Shown here: positions 27,121-36,785 of the stretch, piece by piece | Position numbering within the stretch: position 1 is the first letter of the stretch | How the letters are laid out: each line of letters opens with the position of its first letter | From: Hyphomicrobium sp. | Lineage (GTDB): Bacteria > Pseudomonadota > Alphaproteobacteria > Rhizobiales > Hyphomicrobiaceae | Direction: 5' to 3' | Assembly (NCBI RefSeq): GCF_003987855.1 | Contig: NZ_RXIZ01000007.1 | Span: forward strand, 194,477 to 258,476 | Length of the DNA stretch: 64,000 bases | Notes under the pieces: model-generated | What the model was told of the DNA's origin: nothing | Database searches by the model: none | What the model saw: only the letters and a program-made list of their open reading frames with translations | Program-made: the position numbers and the translations under genes

Positions 27121-27148
27121 CTCGAGATTTCCCGAACCCGGGCCGGCG

Positions 27149-29026
27149 CTACTCTGCAGCTTCGCGCGCGAGGAAGCCCCCAGATTGGCGCAGCCAGAGC
27201 TGGGCGTAGATGCCTCCGCGCTTCAAGAGCTCGGCGTGCGTACCCTCTTCGACGATGCGACCGTCCTCCATCACAACGAGCCTGTCCATCGCGGCGATGG
27301 TCGATAGCCGATGCGCAATCGCAATCACGGTCTTGCCACGCATCAGAGTCTCGAAGCTGGTCTGGATCGCAGACTCGACCTCCGAATCGAGCGCGCTTGT
27401 CGCCTCGTCGAGCACGAGGATCGGCGCATTCTTCAACAGAACGCGTGCGATTGCGATCCGCTGGCGCTGTCCGCCCGAAAGTTTGACGCCCCGCTCGCCG
27501 ACGTGTGCATCATAGCCCTTGCGACCCTTCAGGTCCTCAAGGTTCATGATGAACTCGTGAGCCTCCGCCTGCTTCGCTGCGGCGATAACCTCGGCCTCGG
27601 TCGCGTTCAGACGTCCGTAAAGAATATTGTCCCGCACCGAACGGTGCAGCAGAGACGTGTCCTGCGTGACCAATCCGATTTCAGCGCGCAGACTATCCTG
27701 CGTCACATGCGCGATATCGCGCCCATCGATGAGAATGCGGCCGCCCTCCAGATCGTAGAACCGGAGAAGCAGGTTGACGAGCGTCGACTTGCCCGCGCCG
27801 GACCGCCCGACCAAGCCCACCTTTTCGCCAGGACGTACAGTTAGCGACAACGACTCGATCACGCGCGGCGGCACATCGTCGGACGCAGCCCGTCCGGCGC
27901 CGTAATGGAAATGGATGTGATCGAACTTGATCTCGCCGCGCGGCACCGTGAGCGGCTTGGCATCCGGCACGTCGACGAGCAAGTTTGGACGCGAGATCGT
28001 CTCCATGCCTTCATGCACGACGCCGATATTTTCGAACACGTCAGCGATCGTCCACATCACCCATCCCGACATCGTTACGATGCGGATCACGAGGCCGCCC
28101 ACGACGGCGATGTCGCCGACGGATACGTGGTGCATCGTCCAAAGCCATATGGCCAATCCGGTCGTGGCGACGAGCAGTAGCCCGTTCAGCAGGTACAGGG
28201 TGATTTCCATCCCCGTTATCAGCCTGAGCGATACCTGCCACTTCTGCATCTGCTCGGTCAGCGCTTCTCGCGCATACGTGTCTTCCCGCTCCGTATGAGC
28301 GAAAAGCTTCACCGTCATGATGTTCGTGTAGCTGTCGACGATACGGCCGACGAGCATTGAGCGGGCCTCCGACGCTTCCGTCGAGCGCTCCTTGATCCGC
28401 GGCACGAAATAGCGCAGCGCTACCGTATAGGCGACGAGCCAAATGAGCAGCGGGATGGTCAACCGCCAATCGGACGCCGCGAACAAGAGCGCTGAACCGA
28501 CGAACTGGACGCTCGCATACCAGAGCGCATCGATCAGCTGGACGACGCTTTCGCGCAGCGACGCGCCCGTTTGCATGATCTTGTTGGCGACCCGGCCCGC
28601 GAAATCGTTCTGGAAGAAGCCCAGGCTCTGGCGCAGCACATAGCGATGCGTCTGCCAGCGCACGCGCGACGTGCATCCCGGCGACAGCATCTGGTTCTTG
28701 ATGAAATCGTGAGCCGCCGAAACCAGAGGACGTATCACCAGCGCGACGAACGCCATGCCCGTCAGCATCCAACCATAGGTCGATAGGAAGGTTGATGGAT
28801 CGCCGTGCGTGCGCATCCTGTCGACGATGGCGCCGATGAACCCCATCAGTGCCACTTCGATGGTTGATCCGAGGCACCCCGCAATCAGCAAAAGCAGGAA
28901 GAATGGCCAGAGCGGCTTAATGAAAAACCAGTAGAAAGCCCAAAGCGTATCCGGCGGGCGCACGACTGCGCGCTCATCGAATGGCTTGATGCGGGTCTCA
29001 CCCCAGCTCATAAGTCGGCGCAGCAT
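27149..29026 (-). CDS. ABC transporter, fused permease and ATPase (exporter type)
   Basis: A 625-residue half-transporter of the MsbA/multidrug class. Six membrane helices span about residues 30-330, then an ATPase domain with Walker A GLVGRSGAGKSTLV, signature VKLSGGQRQRIAIAR, Walker B ILVLDEATSALDSE and switch His in IAIAHRLST. It stands alone and would work as a homodimer. The substrate cannot be told from sequence; lipid or drug export is typical. It is divergent from hemF. Confidence 0.9.
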   Translation of the reverse strand: MLRRLMSWGETRIKPFDERAVVRPPDTLWAFYWFFIKPLWPFFLLLLIAGCLGSTIEVALMGFIGAIVDRMRTHGDPSTFLSTYGWMLTGMAFVALVIRPLVSAAHDFIKNQMLSPGCTSRVRWQTHRYVLRQSLGFFQNDFAGRVANKIMQTGASLRESVVQLIDALWYASVQFVGSALLFAASDWRLTIPLLIWLVAYTVALRYFVPRIKERSTEASEARSMLVGRIVDSYTNIMTVKLFAHTEREDTYAREALTEQMQKWQVSLRLITGMEITLYLLNGLLLVATTGLAIWLWTMHHVSVGDIAVVGGLVIRIVTMSGWVMWTIADVFENIGVVHEGMETISRPNLLVDVPDAKPLTVPRGEIKFDHIHFHYGAGRAASDDVPPRVIESLSLTVRPGEKVGLVGRSGAGKSTLVNLLLRFYDLEGGRILIDGRDIAHVTQDSLRAEIGLVTQDTSLLHRSVRDNILYGRLNATEAEVIAAAKQAEAHEFIMNLEDLKGRKGYDAHVGERGVKLSGGQRQRIAIARVLLKNAPILVLDEATSALDSEVESAIQTSFETLMRGKTVIAIAHRLSTIAAMDRLVVMEDGRIVEEGTHAELLKRGGIYAQLWLRQSGGFLAREAAE

Positions 29027-29173
29027 GACCTATCGCAAAGACAGTAAACGGCGCCAAATCGCAAAAGTCGGCTGGATCCGACTGGCGACGGCGACCGGAT
29101 GATGTTGATCGTTGATACGAGTTGGAGCTAAGGGTCTTTTCAGTCGAAAACAAGACATGGCGCATAATATTCA

Positions 29174-30082
29174 ATGAACGCCCCTGATATGCCTCTCGAG
29201 CAGAAAAAAGCCACCGCGCGCGCTTGGTTCGAGAAATTGCGCGACGACATTTGCGCGTCCTTCGAAAAGCTGGAAACTCAGCTTCCCGAAACGGCGCCGC
29301 ACGGCAAGGACGCAGCAGGTGCCTTCGTCCGCACTCCGTGGAACCGCGCCAAGGACGGCGAGGTCGAGGCGGGCGGCGGCGTCATGAGCCTCATGCATGG
29401 CCGAGTCTTCGAAAAGGTCGGCGTCCACACATCCACTGTGTACGGAGAATTTGCTCCCGAGTTCCGCAAGCAGATCCCCGGCGCCGAGGAAAATCCGGCG
29501 TTCTGGGCTTCCGGAATTTCGCTCATCGGCCACCCGGTCAATCCGAATGTTCCCGCTGTTCATATGAACACGCGCATGATTGTAACCAACAAGTGGTGGT
29601 TCGGCGGCGGGGCTGATCTCACGCCGGTTCTCGACAATCGCCGCACCCAATCAGATGCTGATACGCTCGCCTTCCACGCAGCCATGCACGGCGCCTGCGC
29701 GCCCCACAAGATCGTCGACTACACGAAGCTCAAGGCCTGGTGCGACGAGTATTTTTTCCTTCCGCACCGAAACGAGTCGCGCGGGATCGGCGGCATTTTC
29801 TATGACTATCTGACGCCCGCCGATAGCGACGGCGGATGGGACGCCGCCTTCGCGTTCACGCAGGACGTTGGACGTGCATTCCTGAATGTCTATCCAATGC
29901 TCGTGCGCGGCAATTACCAGCTGCCCTATACGGAAGCCCAGCGGGAAGAGCAGTTGATCCGTCGTGGCCGCTACGTCGAATACAATCTGCTCTACGATCG
30001 CGGCACGACATTCGGCCTGAAAACCGGCGGCAACGTCGAATCGATCTTGTCGTCCATGCCGCCGGTTGTGAAGTGGCCGTAA
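29174..30082 (+). CDS. hemF: Oxygen-dependent coproporphyrinogen III oxidase
   Basis: Aerobic haem-pathway enzyme converting coproporphyrinogen III to protoporphyrinogen IX. The 302-residue protein has [31 protein letters not shown], and the C-terminal [16 protein letters not shown] and [17 protein letters not shown], which are diagnostic. The ATG at 29174 fits the family. The neighbouring genes are unrelated. The petABC and katA products in this window need haem, but no operon link exists. Confidence 0.97.
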   Translation: MNAPDMPLEQKKATARAWFEKLRDDICASFEKLETQLPETAPHGKDAAGAFVRTPWNRAKDGEVEAGGGVMSLMHGRVFEKVGVHTSTVYGEFAPEFRKQIPGAEENPAFWASGISLIGHPVNPNVPAVHMNTRMIVTNKWWFGGGADLTPVLDNRRTQSDADTLAFHAAMHGACAPHKIVDYTKLKAWCDEYFFLPHRNESRGIGGIFYDYLTPADSDGGWDAAFAFTQDVGRAFLNVYPMLVRGNYQLPYTEAQREEQLIRRGRYVEYNLLYDRGTTFGLKTGGNVESILSSMPPVVKWP

Positions 30083-30184
30083 AATAGCGGCCGTCTGCCG
30101 AACCTTGTGTCCGTTTCGCCAACGATATGATGCTGATTGGACGCCGCCGCGGTGAGCGGTTTACCGCGCCGCATATCGCCGTAT

Positions 30185-30228
30185 AACTGCTCCCGGTCAA
30201 CCGGGCCTTATGCCCTTGGGGAGCAGTT
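30185..30228. other. Intergenic hairpin with alternative fold
   Basis: AACTGCTCCC (30185-30194) is complementary to GGGAGCAGTT (30219-30228). Within it CCCGG-TCAA-CCGGG (30192-30205) forms a competing tetraloop hairpin sharing three bases. It lies in the 207-base gap between hemF and the DUF2235 gene and has no following T-run. It may be a leader structure for DUF2235 or a relic repeat. Confidence 0.45.
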
Positions 30229-30289
30229 CCATGCGCGTGACGCATCACGCCATGCGGCCTTTTTCGAAAGCCTTTGAAGGCACGGCGAT

Positions 30290-31459
30290 ATGAAACGGAT
30301 CGTCTGCTCTCTCGACGGTACGTGGAACGATGACGACGGCGCCGCGCCGCTGACCAACGTTGCTAAGCTCACCCGCGCTATTCCGTTTGTTGACGCATCC
30401 GGCGTCCACCAGCTCGTTCGATATGTTGTCGGCATCGCGTCGTCTGAGGATCATAGCCTTGCGTTTCTGAAGGGCGCTCTCGGATTAGAAGTCAGCGAAC
30501 GGATCAAGGCGGGATATCAATTCCTGAGCAACGTCTACGACCCTGGCGACGAGATCTATCTTTTTGGATTTTCCCGAGGTGCCTACGAAGCTCGAAGCCT
30601 CGCGAGCTTCATCACGCTGTTCGGCTTGGCGCGACGGTCGGGCAATTTCGATTTGGAAAAAGCATGGGCGATTTATCGTCAACCCGAACGCAAGCGCGAC
30701 TTTGATGCCGTCGCCGAGGCAAGCGCCGAATGCCACTACCCAGTCCGCATTTGCTGTCTCGGCCTGTGGGACACGGTCGGCAACATCGGCAACCCAATCT
30801 GGTCCTGGGGCTGGCTCAGTCGCAAATTCGATTACCACGACACCCGCCTTCACGACACGATCGACGTCGCTTTGCATGCACTGTCGATCGACGAGGCGCG
30901 CAGCCCTTTCCGGCCGTCGCTCTTCACCTACCCGGAAAATGTGCAGCCACCCTCGCGCCAACACATCGAGCAGGTCTGGTTCGCCGGAAGTCACGCCGAT
31001 GTCGGGGGTGGTTGGCCCGAATCCGAACTCTCCGATATCGCGCTGCTCTGGATGGCCGAACGCGTGCGCGCAACAACCGCTCTCGCAGTCGACATCGAGA
31101 AGCTGAAGCACGAGAGCTCGCCCGATCCCCTTGGTCTTCAGCACGCATCATCGACGGGCTCACTCTACACCTTGAGCCGCATCTCGCCCTTCGTGCGCCT
31201 CATACAGCAAAGTTTGGAGAACGCTGCCCCTGCCCGTCGCTGGCGCACAAGCAAGCTCGCCCGAGGCCTCGTCTCTCTCAACGAACAGATCCACGAAAGC
31301 GCGCTGCTGCGCTTAGGTCAGACCGTAAGGGAGGCCCGCGGCCGCCGCCTCCGGGAAATGATCTATGAACCCGGAACGCTCGCCGCCAGACCGGCTTCAT
31401 CAGTGCGGCTGGAGGAAACGGCCGCGATAGCGGAACCCATTGAGAACAAAGCGGCTTAG
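30290..31459 (+). CDS. DUF2235 domain protein (alpha/beta-hydrolase-like)
   Basis: A 389-residue protein whose N-terminal 280 residues match the DUF2235 family. The start is MKRIVCSLDGTWNDDDGAAP, the nucleophile elbow is LFGFSRGAYEARSLASFI, and WFAGSHADVGGGWPES supplies the catalytic Asp/His region. Some relatives are type VI secretion phospholipase effectors (Tle1 group), but no secretion genes are nearby and no signal peptide is present. A stand-alone housekeeping hydrolase is equally possible. Confidence 0.85.
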   Translation: MKRIVCSLDGTWNDDDGAAPLTNVAKLTRAIPFVDASGVHQLVRYVVGIASSEDHSLAFLKGALGLEVSERIKAGYQFLSNVYDPGDEIYLFGFSRGAYEARSLASFITLFGLARRSGNFDLEKAWAIYRQPERKRDFDAVAEASAECHYPVRICCLGLWDTVGNIGNPIWSWGWLSRKFDYHDTRLHDTIDVALHALSIDEARSPFRPSLFTYPENVQPPSRQHIEQVWFAGSHADVGGGWPESELSDIALLWMAERVRATTALAVDIEKLKHESSPDPLGLQHASSTGSLYTLSRISPFVRLIQQSLENAAPARRWRTSKLARGLVSLNEQIHESALLRLGQTVREARGRRLREMIYEPGTLAARPASSVRLEETAAIAEPIENKAA

Positions 31460-31592
31460 CTCCATCTAGCGGATTGGAGCGGTCGAAAGCCGCAGTTGTC
31501 AGCCGGATAAGGCTCGCCACATGTTCGGCAGTTCCGAGTTATCGAACTGATCTATTGATCGCCGCTCCTCCCTCTCAAATCCGGATTCCATC

Positions 31593-32657
31593 ATGACAAC
31601 TTTGCAAGATCCGTTGAAAGCCGGCGCTTTCACGCTGAAGAACCGCGTGGTCCTCGCGCCGCTGACCCGCTGCCGGGCGAGTGCAGGTCGCGTGCCCAAC
31701 GACATGATGCGTGAATATTACGTACAGCGCGCCTCCGCCGGAATGATCCTCACGGAGGCGACGTCGGTGACCCCGATGGGTGTCGGCTATCCCGACACGC
31801 CGGGCATCTGGTCGGACGAGCAGGTTGCAGGTTGGAAGAAGATCACCGATGCCGTGCATGCAGCCGGCGGCACGATCCTGCTGCAACTCTGGCATGTCGG
31901 ACGTATCTCCGATCCACTCTATCTCGACGGCGCCCTTCCGGTTGCGCCGAGCGCGGTAAAGCCAAGCGGCACCGTAAGTCTGGTTCGGCCGAAGAAGGAG
32001 TTTGTCACCCCGCGCGCTTTGGAACTGAGCGAAATTCCAGGTGTCGTGGCAGCCTACCGTCGCGGCGCGGAAAATGCCAAGCGCGCCGGCTTTGACGGCG
32101 TCGAAGTTCACGGTGCGAACGGCTACTTGCTCGATCAATTTCTTCAGGATTCGAGCAATAAGCGGACTGATCAGTATGGCGGTTCCATCGAAAATCGCGC
32201 ACGGCTCATGCTCCAAGTCGTCGACGCCTGCATCGAAGTCTGGGGAGCCGACCGTGTCGGCCTGCATCTCGCGCCTCGCGGCGATTCCCATGACATGGGC
32301 GACAGCAACCGGCTCGAAACGTTCGGCTACGTCGCAAGCGAAGTTGGCAAGCGCAAGATCGCTTTCATCTGCACGCGTGAGTACCCCAGTGACGATGCGA
32401 TCAGCCCTGAGCTCAAAAAGCGGTTCGGCGGCGTTCTGATCGGCAACGAGAAGTACACGAAAGAAACAGCCGAAGCTGCGATCAACGCCGGGCAGGTCGA
32501 CGCTGTCGCTTTCGGCAAGACGTTCATCGCCAATCCCGACCTGCCGTTGCGTTTCAAGCTGAATGCGCCGCTCAACACGCCTGATCCGAACTCATTCTAC
32601 GGCGGAACGGAGAAGGGCTATGTCGATTATCCAGCGCTTGCGGCCGAAAGCGCCTGA
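31593..32657 (+). CDS. Old Yellow Enzyme-type alkene reductase
   Basis: An FMN-dependent NAD(P)H oxidoreductase reducing activated C=C bonds and nitro compounds (NemA/XenB type). The 354-residue barrel has LKNRVVLAPLTRCRA, LLQLWHVGRIS, and the catalytic/FMN segment VHGANGYLLDQFLQDSSNK, continuing to TDQYGGSIENRARL. The C-terminal phosphate-binding part is FGGVLIGNEKYT and VAFGKTFIANPDL. Length and motifs are those of classical OYEs. It probably acts in detoxification of electrophiles; no regulator is adjacent. Confidence 0.9.
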   Translation: MTTLQDPLKAGAFTLKNRVVLAPLTRCRASAGRVPNDMMREYYVQRASAGMILTEATSVTPMGVGYPDTPGIWSDEQVAGWKKITDAVHAAGGTILLQLWHVGRISDPLYLDGALPVAPSAVKPSGTVSLVRPKKEFVTPRALELSEIPGVVAAYRRGAENAKRAGFDGVEVHGANGYLLDQFLQDSSNKRTDQYGGSIENRARLMLQVVDACIEVWGADRVGLHLAPRGDSHDMGDSNRLETFGYVASEVGKRKIAFICTREYPSDDAISPELKKRFGGVLIGNEKYTKETAEAAINAGQVDAVAFGKTFIANPDLPLRFKLNAPLNTPDPNSFYGGTEKGYVDYPALAAESA

Positions 32658-32687
32658 GCATCGCGCGCTATGATGTGATGCCGGGCC

Positions 32688-33935
32688 CTATCGCTCGGCA
32701 TCTCTTCTGAGCGACACTTCATCGAACGCCGCCGCAAACTCCTGCGAACCGGGCGAGAGGATCGCCTGCGCCATTCGCCGGTCGAGTTCCGCGCGAAGCT
32801 GCGTTCCCGTTAGCCCCGACACCATTTTATTCACGTAGTAAGCGCGCCGCGCGAAAAAGTTGGGCGTAGGCGCGTTCGCTCCCGGACCATCTAGCATCTC
32901 GAGCCCCGTAACCGGCCCCGCCAGATTCATGAGCTCGAGTTCAGCGCCGCTCAGCGAATACCGGCCACTTTTTTCCGCGACGTCCAATAGCGTCTTCAGC
33001 TTCATCGCTTGCAGCATCGGACCGATATCGCCATCGATGTTCAGTGTATGAATGCCCATGCCCGGCGCCGTCTTGGCGTACGCCTGTTGAACCGTCCATT
33101 CGAACGGCTGATGTTTGACGTTCGCGTACATTTTCTTCAGCACGGCGAGCTTGTGTTTGAGAAGCGCTGTCCGGGCTGGCGTGTTGCGCGGATCCCGCAG
33201 CTTCACCGTAAGACGGCTGATGAATGTCGGGCCGCTGCGAGCAAGCTCGTTGACGGAGTTCGCATCGAGAAGCTGCGCGTAACCGAGTGCGCTCGAAATC
33301 GGCTTGCCCGATTTTCGGCTCGGATGGATGCCCGCCTGCATGTCATAGGTGCCGACGCCGCCAGTTTCGAGCGCATACACGCGCACCACTTGTTCCTTGG
33401 ACAGGCCGAGAGCCGCAGCTTCTGTCGCGTAGCGCAGCTTGAATTCCTTCTCCGACACCCGCTCTGGAACGAAGTTGTAGACACGCTTGGCAGCCGCGAG
33501 GTAATCCGGGATGGTTGCAAGTTCCTTCGGTGGAGTAGGACTTGCTTGGTTCTGTGCCACAACGAAACGTTCGTATTTCTGAGCGAGGTCGCCCGACAGC
33601 GATGGTCCCTTGTACTTCGGCGGAAAGCTCATCACGTAATCGCTGGCGTCGAACGGAATTTTCTTCGCGCGCTTTTTCCGGCGCAGCTCCCGTTTACGCT
33701 CCACCGCATCCCAATAGGTATCGAGCTGATCTTCGAACGTGTTGCGCGCGCTCTTCCAGGCTTGGAAAGCTTCGACCTCCGCATCCGACAGCGACGTCAG
33801 AAAATCGATGGTCGACATGGCATGCGCGCGCGGCGCAATCGCAAGGCACATCAGCGCGAGGCAGAGCGCGGATATCCACGTTCCCAATCCTCGCACAGGG
33901 TCCGGCGCTGTCGTGCTGGCGTATGCCACCCGCAA
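32688..33935 (-). CDS. Periplasmic protein with lysozyme-like signatures
   Basis: A 415-residue exported protein. The signal peptide is visible (WISALCLALMCLAIAPRAHA, cleavage after residue 39). Residues 45-130 are charged and helical with a very basic patch (RKRELRRKKRAKK). The central part reads RVYALETGGVGTYDMQAG, with Glu190, followed by SALGYAQLLDANS. This spacing of E-x-G...GYAQL resembles the catalytic Glu and GxxQ motif of soluble lytic transglycosylases. I infer a murein-degrading or murein-binding role; it is not a standard family member by eye. The frame is open upstream to 33935, and other starts are possible. Confidence 0.65.
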   Translation of the reverse strand: MRVAYASTTAPDPVRGLGTWISALCLALMCLAIAPRAHAMSTIDFLTSLSDAEVEAFQAWKSARNTFEDQLDTYWDAVERKRELRRKKRAKKIPFDASDYVMSFPPKYKGPSLSGDLAQKYERFVVAQNQASPTPPKELATIPDYLAAAKRVYNFVPERVSEKEFKLRYATEAAALGLSKEQVVRVYALETGGVGTYDMQAGIHPSRKSGKPISSALGYAQLLDANSVNELARSGPTFISRLTVKLRDPRNTPARTALLKHKLAVLKKMYANVKHQPFEWTVQQAYAKTAPGMGIHTLNIDGDIGPMLQAMKLKTLLDVAEKSGRYSLSGAELELMNLAGPVTGLEMLDGPGANAPTPNFFARRAYYVNKMVSGLTGTQLRAELDRRMAQAILSPGSQEFAAAFDEVSLRRDAER

Positions 33936-34043
33936 TTCCTTCGACCTCTCAGCTTCGGCTCGACGCGAAACGACGAATCAAGCGTAGCGTGATTCAGCGG
34001 CGCCCGGCCACCAACTGGGCTATCATCAAAGCTAAACGGCGAA

Positions 34044-34700
34044 ATGAACCCGATTTCCGCCTCCAATAAGGCAATCGAAGATCTGGATGCGGCCACATTC
34101 GAGCGGTTGGCCCGCGCGCGATTGCTTGCAGATCCGCCACAGCTTGATGAGCCACTCGGCCCGGGAGACGACGATCTCAATCCGGACATGCACCGGATAC
34201 CGGCCGAACTTCGCCACGCGGCGGTGCTGGTACCCGTGGTGGCGCGCTCTCCCCTCACCGTCCTGCTGACTGCGCGAACGGAGCACCTGCCCTCGCACGC
34301 TGGCCAAATAGCCTTTCCCGGCGGCAAGATAGAAGCTGACGATGACGGCCCCCTTGCCGCTGCCCTCCGCGAAGCATGGGAAGAAATCGCGCTCAGCCGG
34401 AAATTCGTCGCGCCCCTCGGCTATCTCTCGCCGTACCGCACCGGGACAGGCTACATCATCACACCGTCCGTGGCCCTTGTTCGCCCCGGCTTTGAGCTTT
34501 CCGCCAATCCCGGAGAAGTCGCCGACGTGTTCGAGGTGCCGCTCGACTTCCTGATGAACGAAGCCAATCACCAAGTTCATAGCCGGACGTACGGCGGCGC
34601 TGAACGCCGGTTCTATGCGATGCCCTATGGAGAACGCTATATTTGGGGAGCAACGGCGGGAATAATCCGCACGCTCTACCGGAGACTGTTCAGCACATGA
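34044..34700 (+). CDS. NUDIX hydrolase, CoA pyrophosphatase type
   Basis: A 218-residue NUDIX protein. The NUDIX box is GGKIEADDDGPLAAALREAWEEIAL, and upstream AGQIAFPGGK is the COG0494/NudL-type signature of coenzyme A diphosphatases. The C-terminal EVADVFEVPLDFLMN segment is also typical of that group. It is the first gene of a coupled trio: its TGA overlaps the ATG of the DUF6111 gene, and cca follows two bases later. Confidence 0.88.
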   Translation: MNPISASNKAIEDLDAATFERLARARLLADPPQLDEPLGPGDDDLNPDMHRIPAELRHAAVLVPVVARSPLTVLLTARTEHLPSHAGQIAFPGGKIEADDDGPLAAALREAWEEIALSRKFVAPLGYLSPYRTGTGYIITPSVALVRPGFELSANPGEVADVFEVPLDFLMNEANHQVHSRTYGGAERRFYAMPYGERYIWGATAGIIRTLYRRLFST

Positions 34701-35002
34701 TCCGCATCGTTCTGGAGAATATCTTTTTCTTTCTGCTTCCGACCCTTCTTTACATCATGTGGATCGCGTTCTCGGAGGATGAATGGGCCGGTCTCGGCAC
34801 CGTGATCAAGGAGGCGCCGCTTGTCCGCCTGTTCTTCGCGGGTGCCGCACTGATGCTGGCAACCTTGCTCGTTTTCTCGTCCCACACCTATAACAGCCCG
34901 AACGACGTTTATGTACCTGCATCGGTCGTGGACGGTAAGCTTGAACCGGGACACAGCGTCCACAACTCCGACAAGCCTGCGCCACAAGATGTGAAGCCCT
35001 GA
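34697..35002 (+). CDS. DUF6111 family membrane protein
   Basis: A 101-residue protein with two predicted membrane helices, IVLENIFFFLLPTLLYIMWI near residues 4-23 and LFFAGAALMLATLLVFS near 46-62, and a soluble C-terminus YVPASVVDGKLEPGHSV. The ATGA overlap with the NUDIX gene fixes the start. Homologues in Hyphomicrobiales occupy the same place between a NUDIX gene and cca. Function unknown. Confidence 0.85.
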   Translation: MIRIVLENIFFFLLPTLLYIMWIAFSEDEWAGLGTVIKEAPLVRLFFAGAALMLATLLVFSSHTYNSPNDVYVPASVVDGKLEPGHSVHNSDKPAPQDVKP

Positions 35003-35004
35003 CC

Positions 35005-36261
35005 ATGTCCGAAGCCCAGCTCAGATGGCCGCGCATCAACGCTGCGTGGCTTCACTCTCCCGCGCTTGCCAAGGTATTCGCCGCCTTGACGAACGAGGGC
35101 GCCGAAGCGCGGGTCGTCGGCGGCGCCGTCCGCAACGCGCTGATCAATCGGACGGTCAAAGATGTCGATGTCGCCACGACTGCGCGTCCCGACGAAGTCA
35201 TTCGCCTGGCCACGCAGGCAGGTCTTGGCGCGCATCCCACCGGCATCGAACACGGCACGATCACAGTGGTCGCCGACAACCACCCTTTTGAAGTCACGAC
35301 GCTTCGGCGCGACGTGGAAACCGATGGTCGCCACGCCGTCGTGACATTCACGACATCGTGGGAGGAAGACGCCGCCCGCCGCGATTTCACGATCAACGCG
35401 CTCTCATGTACGCCGGACGGTACGATTTACGATTATGCCGGCGGCCTCGACGACCTGAGAAATCGGCGTGTGCGTTTCATTGGCGACGCGCGCGCCCGGA
35501 TCCACGAGGACTACCTCCGCATCCTGCGCTTTTTCCGTTTCGCAGCGGAGTACGGGAACGGCAATCTCGACCCGCAAGGATTAGCAGCGGCTGACGCCAT
35601 GAAGGAAGGGCTATCCCTTCTCTCTGCCGAGCGCGTCCGTGCCGAGGTTCTCAAATTGTTGGCGGCTCCCAGCGCCGTCGATGTCGTCAACGCGATGTAC
35701 AAGAGCGGCATCATCCAACTCATCCTACGAACGAGGCTCGAACCGGATTGCTTCGCGCGTCTGGCCGCAATCGAGTCCCAACTCGGTGAACCGCCCGACG
35801 CCCTCGCTCGGCTTACGGCACTCGCCGCCCACGATGCCGACGATGCCGCAACGCTCGCGCAAGAGCTTCGTCTCTCGAATGCGGAAGCGGCGCGCATCGC
35901 CGTTGCGTCGGCCGGTGATCCTGCGATCGACCCGGTGGCGCCGGATGCTTCCGCACGCGCGGCACTTTATAAGCTAGGGGCCGAAAATTTCACGCGGGCG
36001 GCGCGAATTGCCTGGGCCCGCTCGGGCGCTCCAATCGACAGTTCGCGATGGCGCGCGCGGACCTTCCTGCCCGACCGATGGAAAGCGCCGGTAATGCCCT
36101 TCTCGGGCGCCGACGTACTTGCACTAGGTCTCGCGCCCGGTCCGAAAATCGGCGTGGTTCTCGCTGCCTTTGAGCGCTGGTGGATCGGGAATGACTTCCC
36201 AGCTGATGCCGAACGGCAAGGCACCGTGCTTAAAGAACTGGCGCGTGAGGCGCTTAATTAA
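35005..36261 (+). CDS. cca: CCA tRNA nucleotidyltransferase
   Basis: Adds or repairs the 3' CCA end of tRNAs. The 418-residue class II enzyme has ARVVGGAVRNALINRTVKD with catalytic carboxylates in DVDVAT, then ARRDFTINALSCTPDGTIYDY, and RIHEDYLRILRFFRF. The C-terminal half is the helical body and tail. It starts two bases after DUF6111, so translation is coupled. A poly(A) polymerase is the related alternative, but the alphaproteobacterial context supports cca. Confidence 0.93.
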   Translation: MSEAQLRWPRINAAWLHSPALAKVFAALTNEGAEARVVGGAVRNALINRTVKDVDVATTARPDEVIRLATQAGLGAHPTGIEHGTITVVADNHPFEVTTLRRDVETDGRHAVVTFTTSWEEDAARRDFTINALSCTPDGTIYDYAGGLDDLRNRRVRFIGDARARIHEDYLRILRFFRFAAEYGNGNLDPQGLAAADAMKEGLSLLSAERVRAEVLKLLAAPSAVDVVNAMYKSGIIQLILRTRLEPDCFARLAAIESQLGEPPDALARLTALAAHDADDAATLAQELRLSNAEAARIAVASAGDPAIDPVAPDASARAALYKLGAENFTRAARIAWARSGAPIDSSRWRARTFLPDRWKAPVMPFSGADVLALGLAPGPKIGVVLAAFERWWIGNDFPADAERQGTVLKELAREALN

Positions 36262-36354
36262 CAAAGCATTAAATTTCGCTTCACCTTCCCTTGTGCTCAG
36301 ACTAGGTTTCGCGCCGCGGGGTACGTCATGTGTATGCGTCGAGGATATTCCCTG

Positions 36355-36588
36355 ATGGACAGTATCGGCCATGAGCGCGAACGTTCGCTCAAGTTCGTTC
36401 AAATCGTCTTCGCCGTTCTTGCTCTTGTCAGTCTTGTTGCCGCGCTAGCCGTCGCAACGCGAGGAACGGATCTCGGACTTCCCGAAACCTCAACCTATCC
36501 GATCGCGCTGGCATTCCTGCTCGTTGGCGCCGTCGACACGGCCTTGCTCTACGCCTGGGAGCTCATCTTCCAGCGCACTGAGCTTTAA
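36355..36588 (+). CDS. Small two-helix membrane protein of unknown function
   Basis: A 77-residue protein with two hydrophobic helices, LKFVQIVFAVLALVSLVAAL and YPIALAFLLVGAVDTALLYA. The ATG at 36355 has GAGGA about nine bases upstream; an ATG at 36328 in the same frame is less well placed. It is followed by two hairpins. It may be a late member of the cca transcript. No family recognised. Confidence 0.6.
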   Translation: MDSIGHERERSLKFVQIVFAVLALVSLVAALAVATRGTDLGLPETSTYPIALAFLLVGAVDTALLYAWELIFQRTEL

Positions 36589-36595
36589 GCAAAGC

Positions 36596-36649
36596 GCGCT
36601 GCCGCGATGTCGTGGCAGCGCTCGCCATCCGTCAGATGACGGATTTATA
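36596..36649 (+). terminator. Two hairpins after the small membrane protein
   Basis: GCGCTGCC (36596-36603) pairs with GGCAGCGC (36614-36621). Right after it ATCCGTCA (36627-36634) pairs with TGACGGAT (36637-36644), followed by TTTATA. The second has the form of a weak intrinsic terminator and separates this gene from the lipid operon. Confidence 0.55.
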
Positions 36650-36785
36650 GCGGCATCCGCTGCCGTTTATTTATCCAAACTGTTGGTAAATCGCGCAAAC
36701 GAACGCGGCTCCGGCGCATCTGGAGCCGGTCGCAAGCGTTCGTCATACGCGTGTTACATGAATCCGGTCCTACGTTTTACATCAA

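Noticed and set aside
29100..29125. An FNR-like TTGAT repeat upstream of hemF
   Set aside because: TTGATCGTTGATAC is a direct repeat of TTGAT, not the TTGAT-N4-ATCAA palindrome, so it does not support an FNR site.
36740..36757. A possible PhoB box upstream of the plcP-btaAB operon (TCGTCAT, four bases, GTGTTAC)
   Set aside because: Only about nine of 14 positions match the CTGTCAT repeats, which is too weak to report as a site even though the context would fit.
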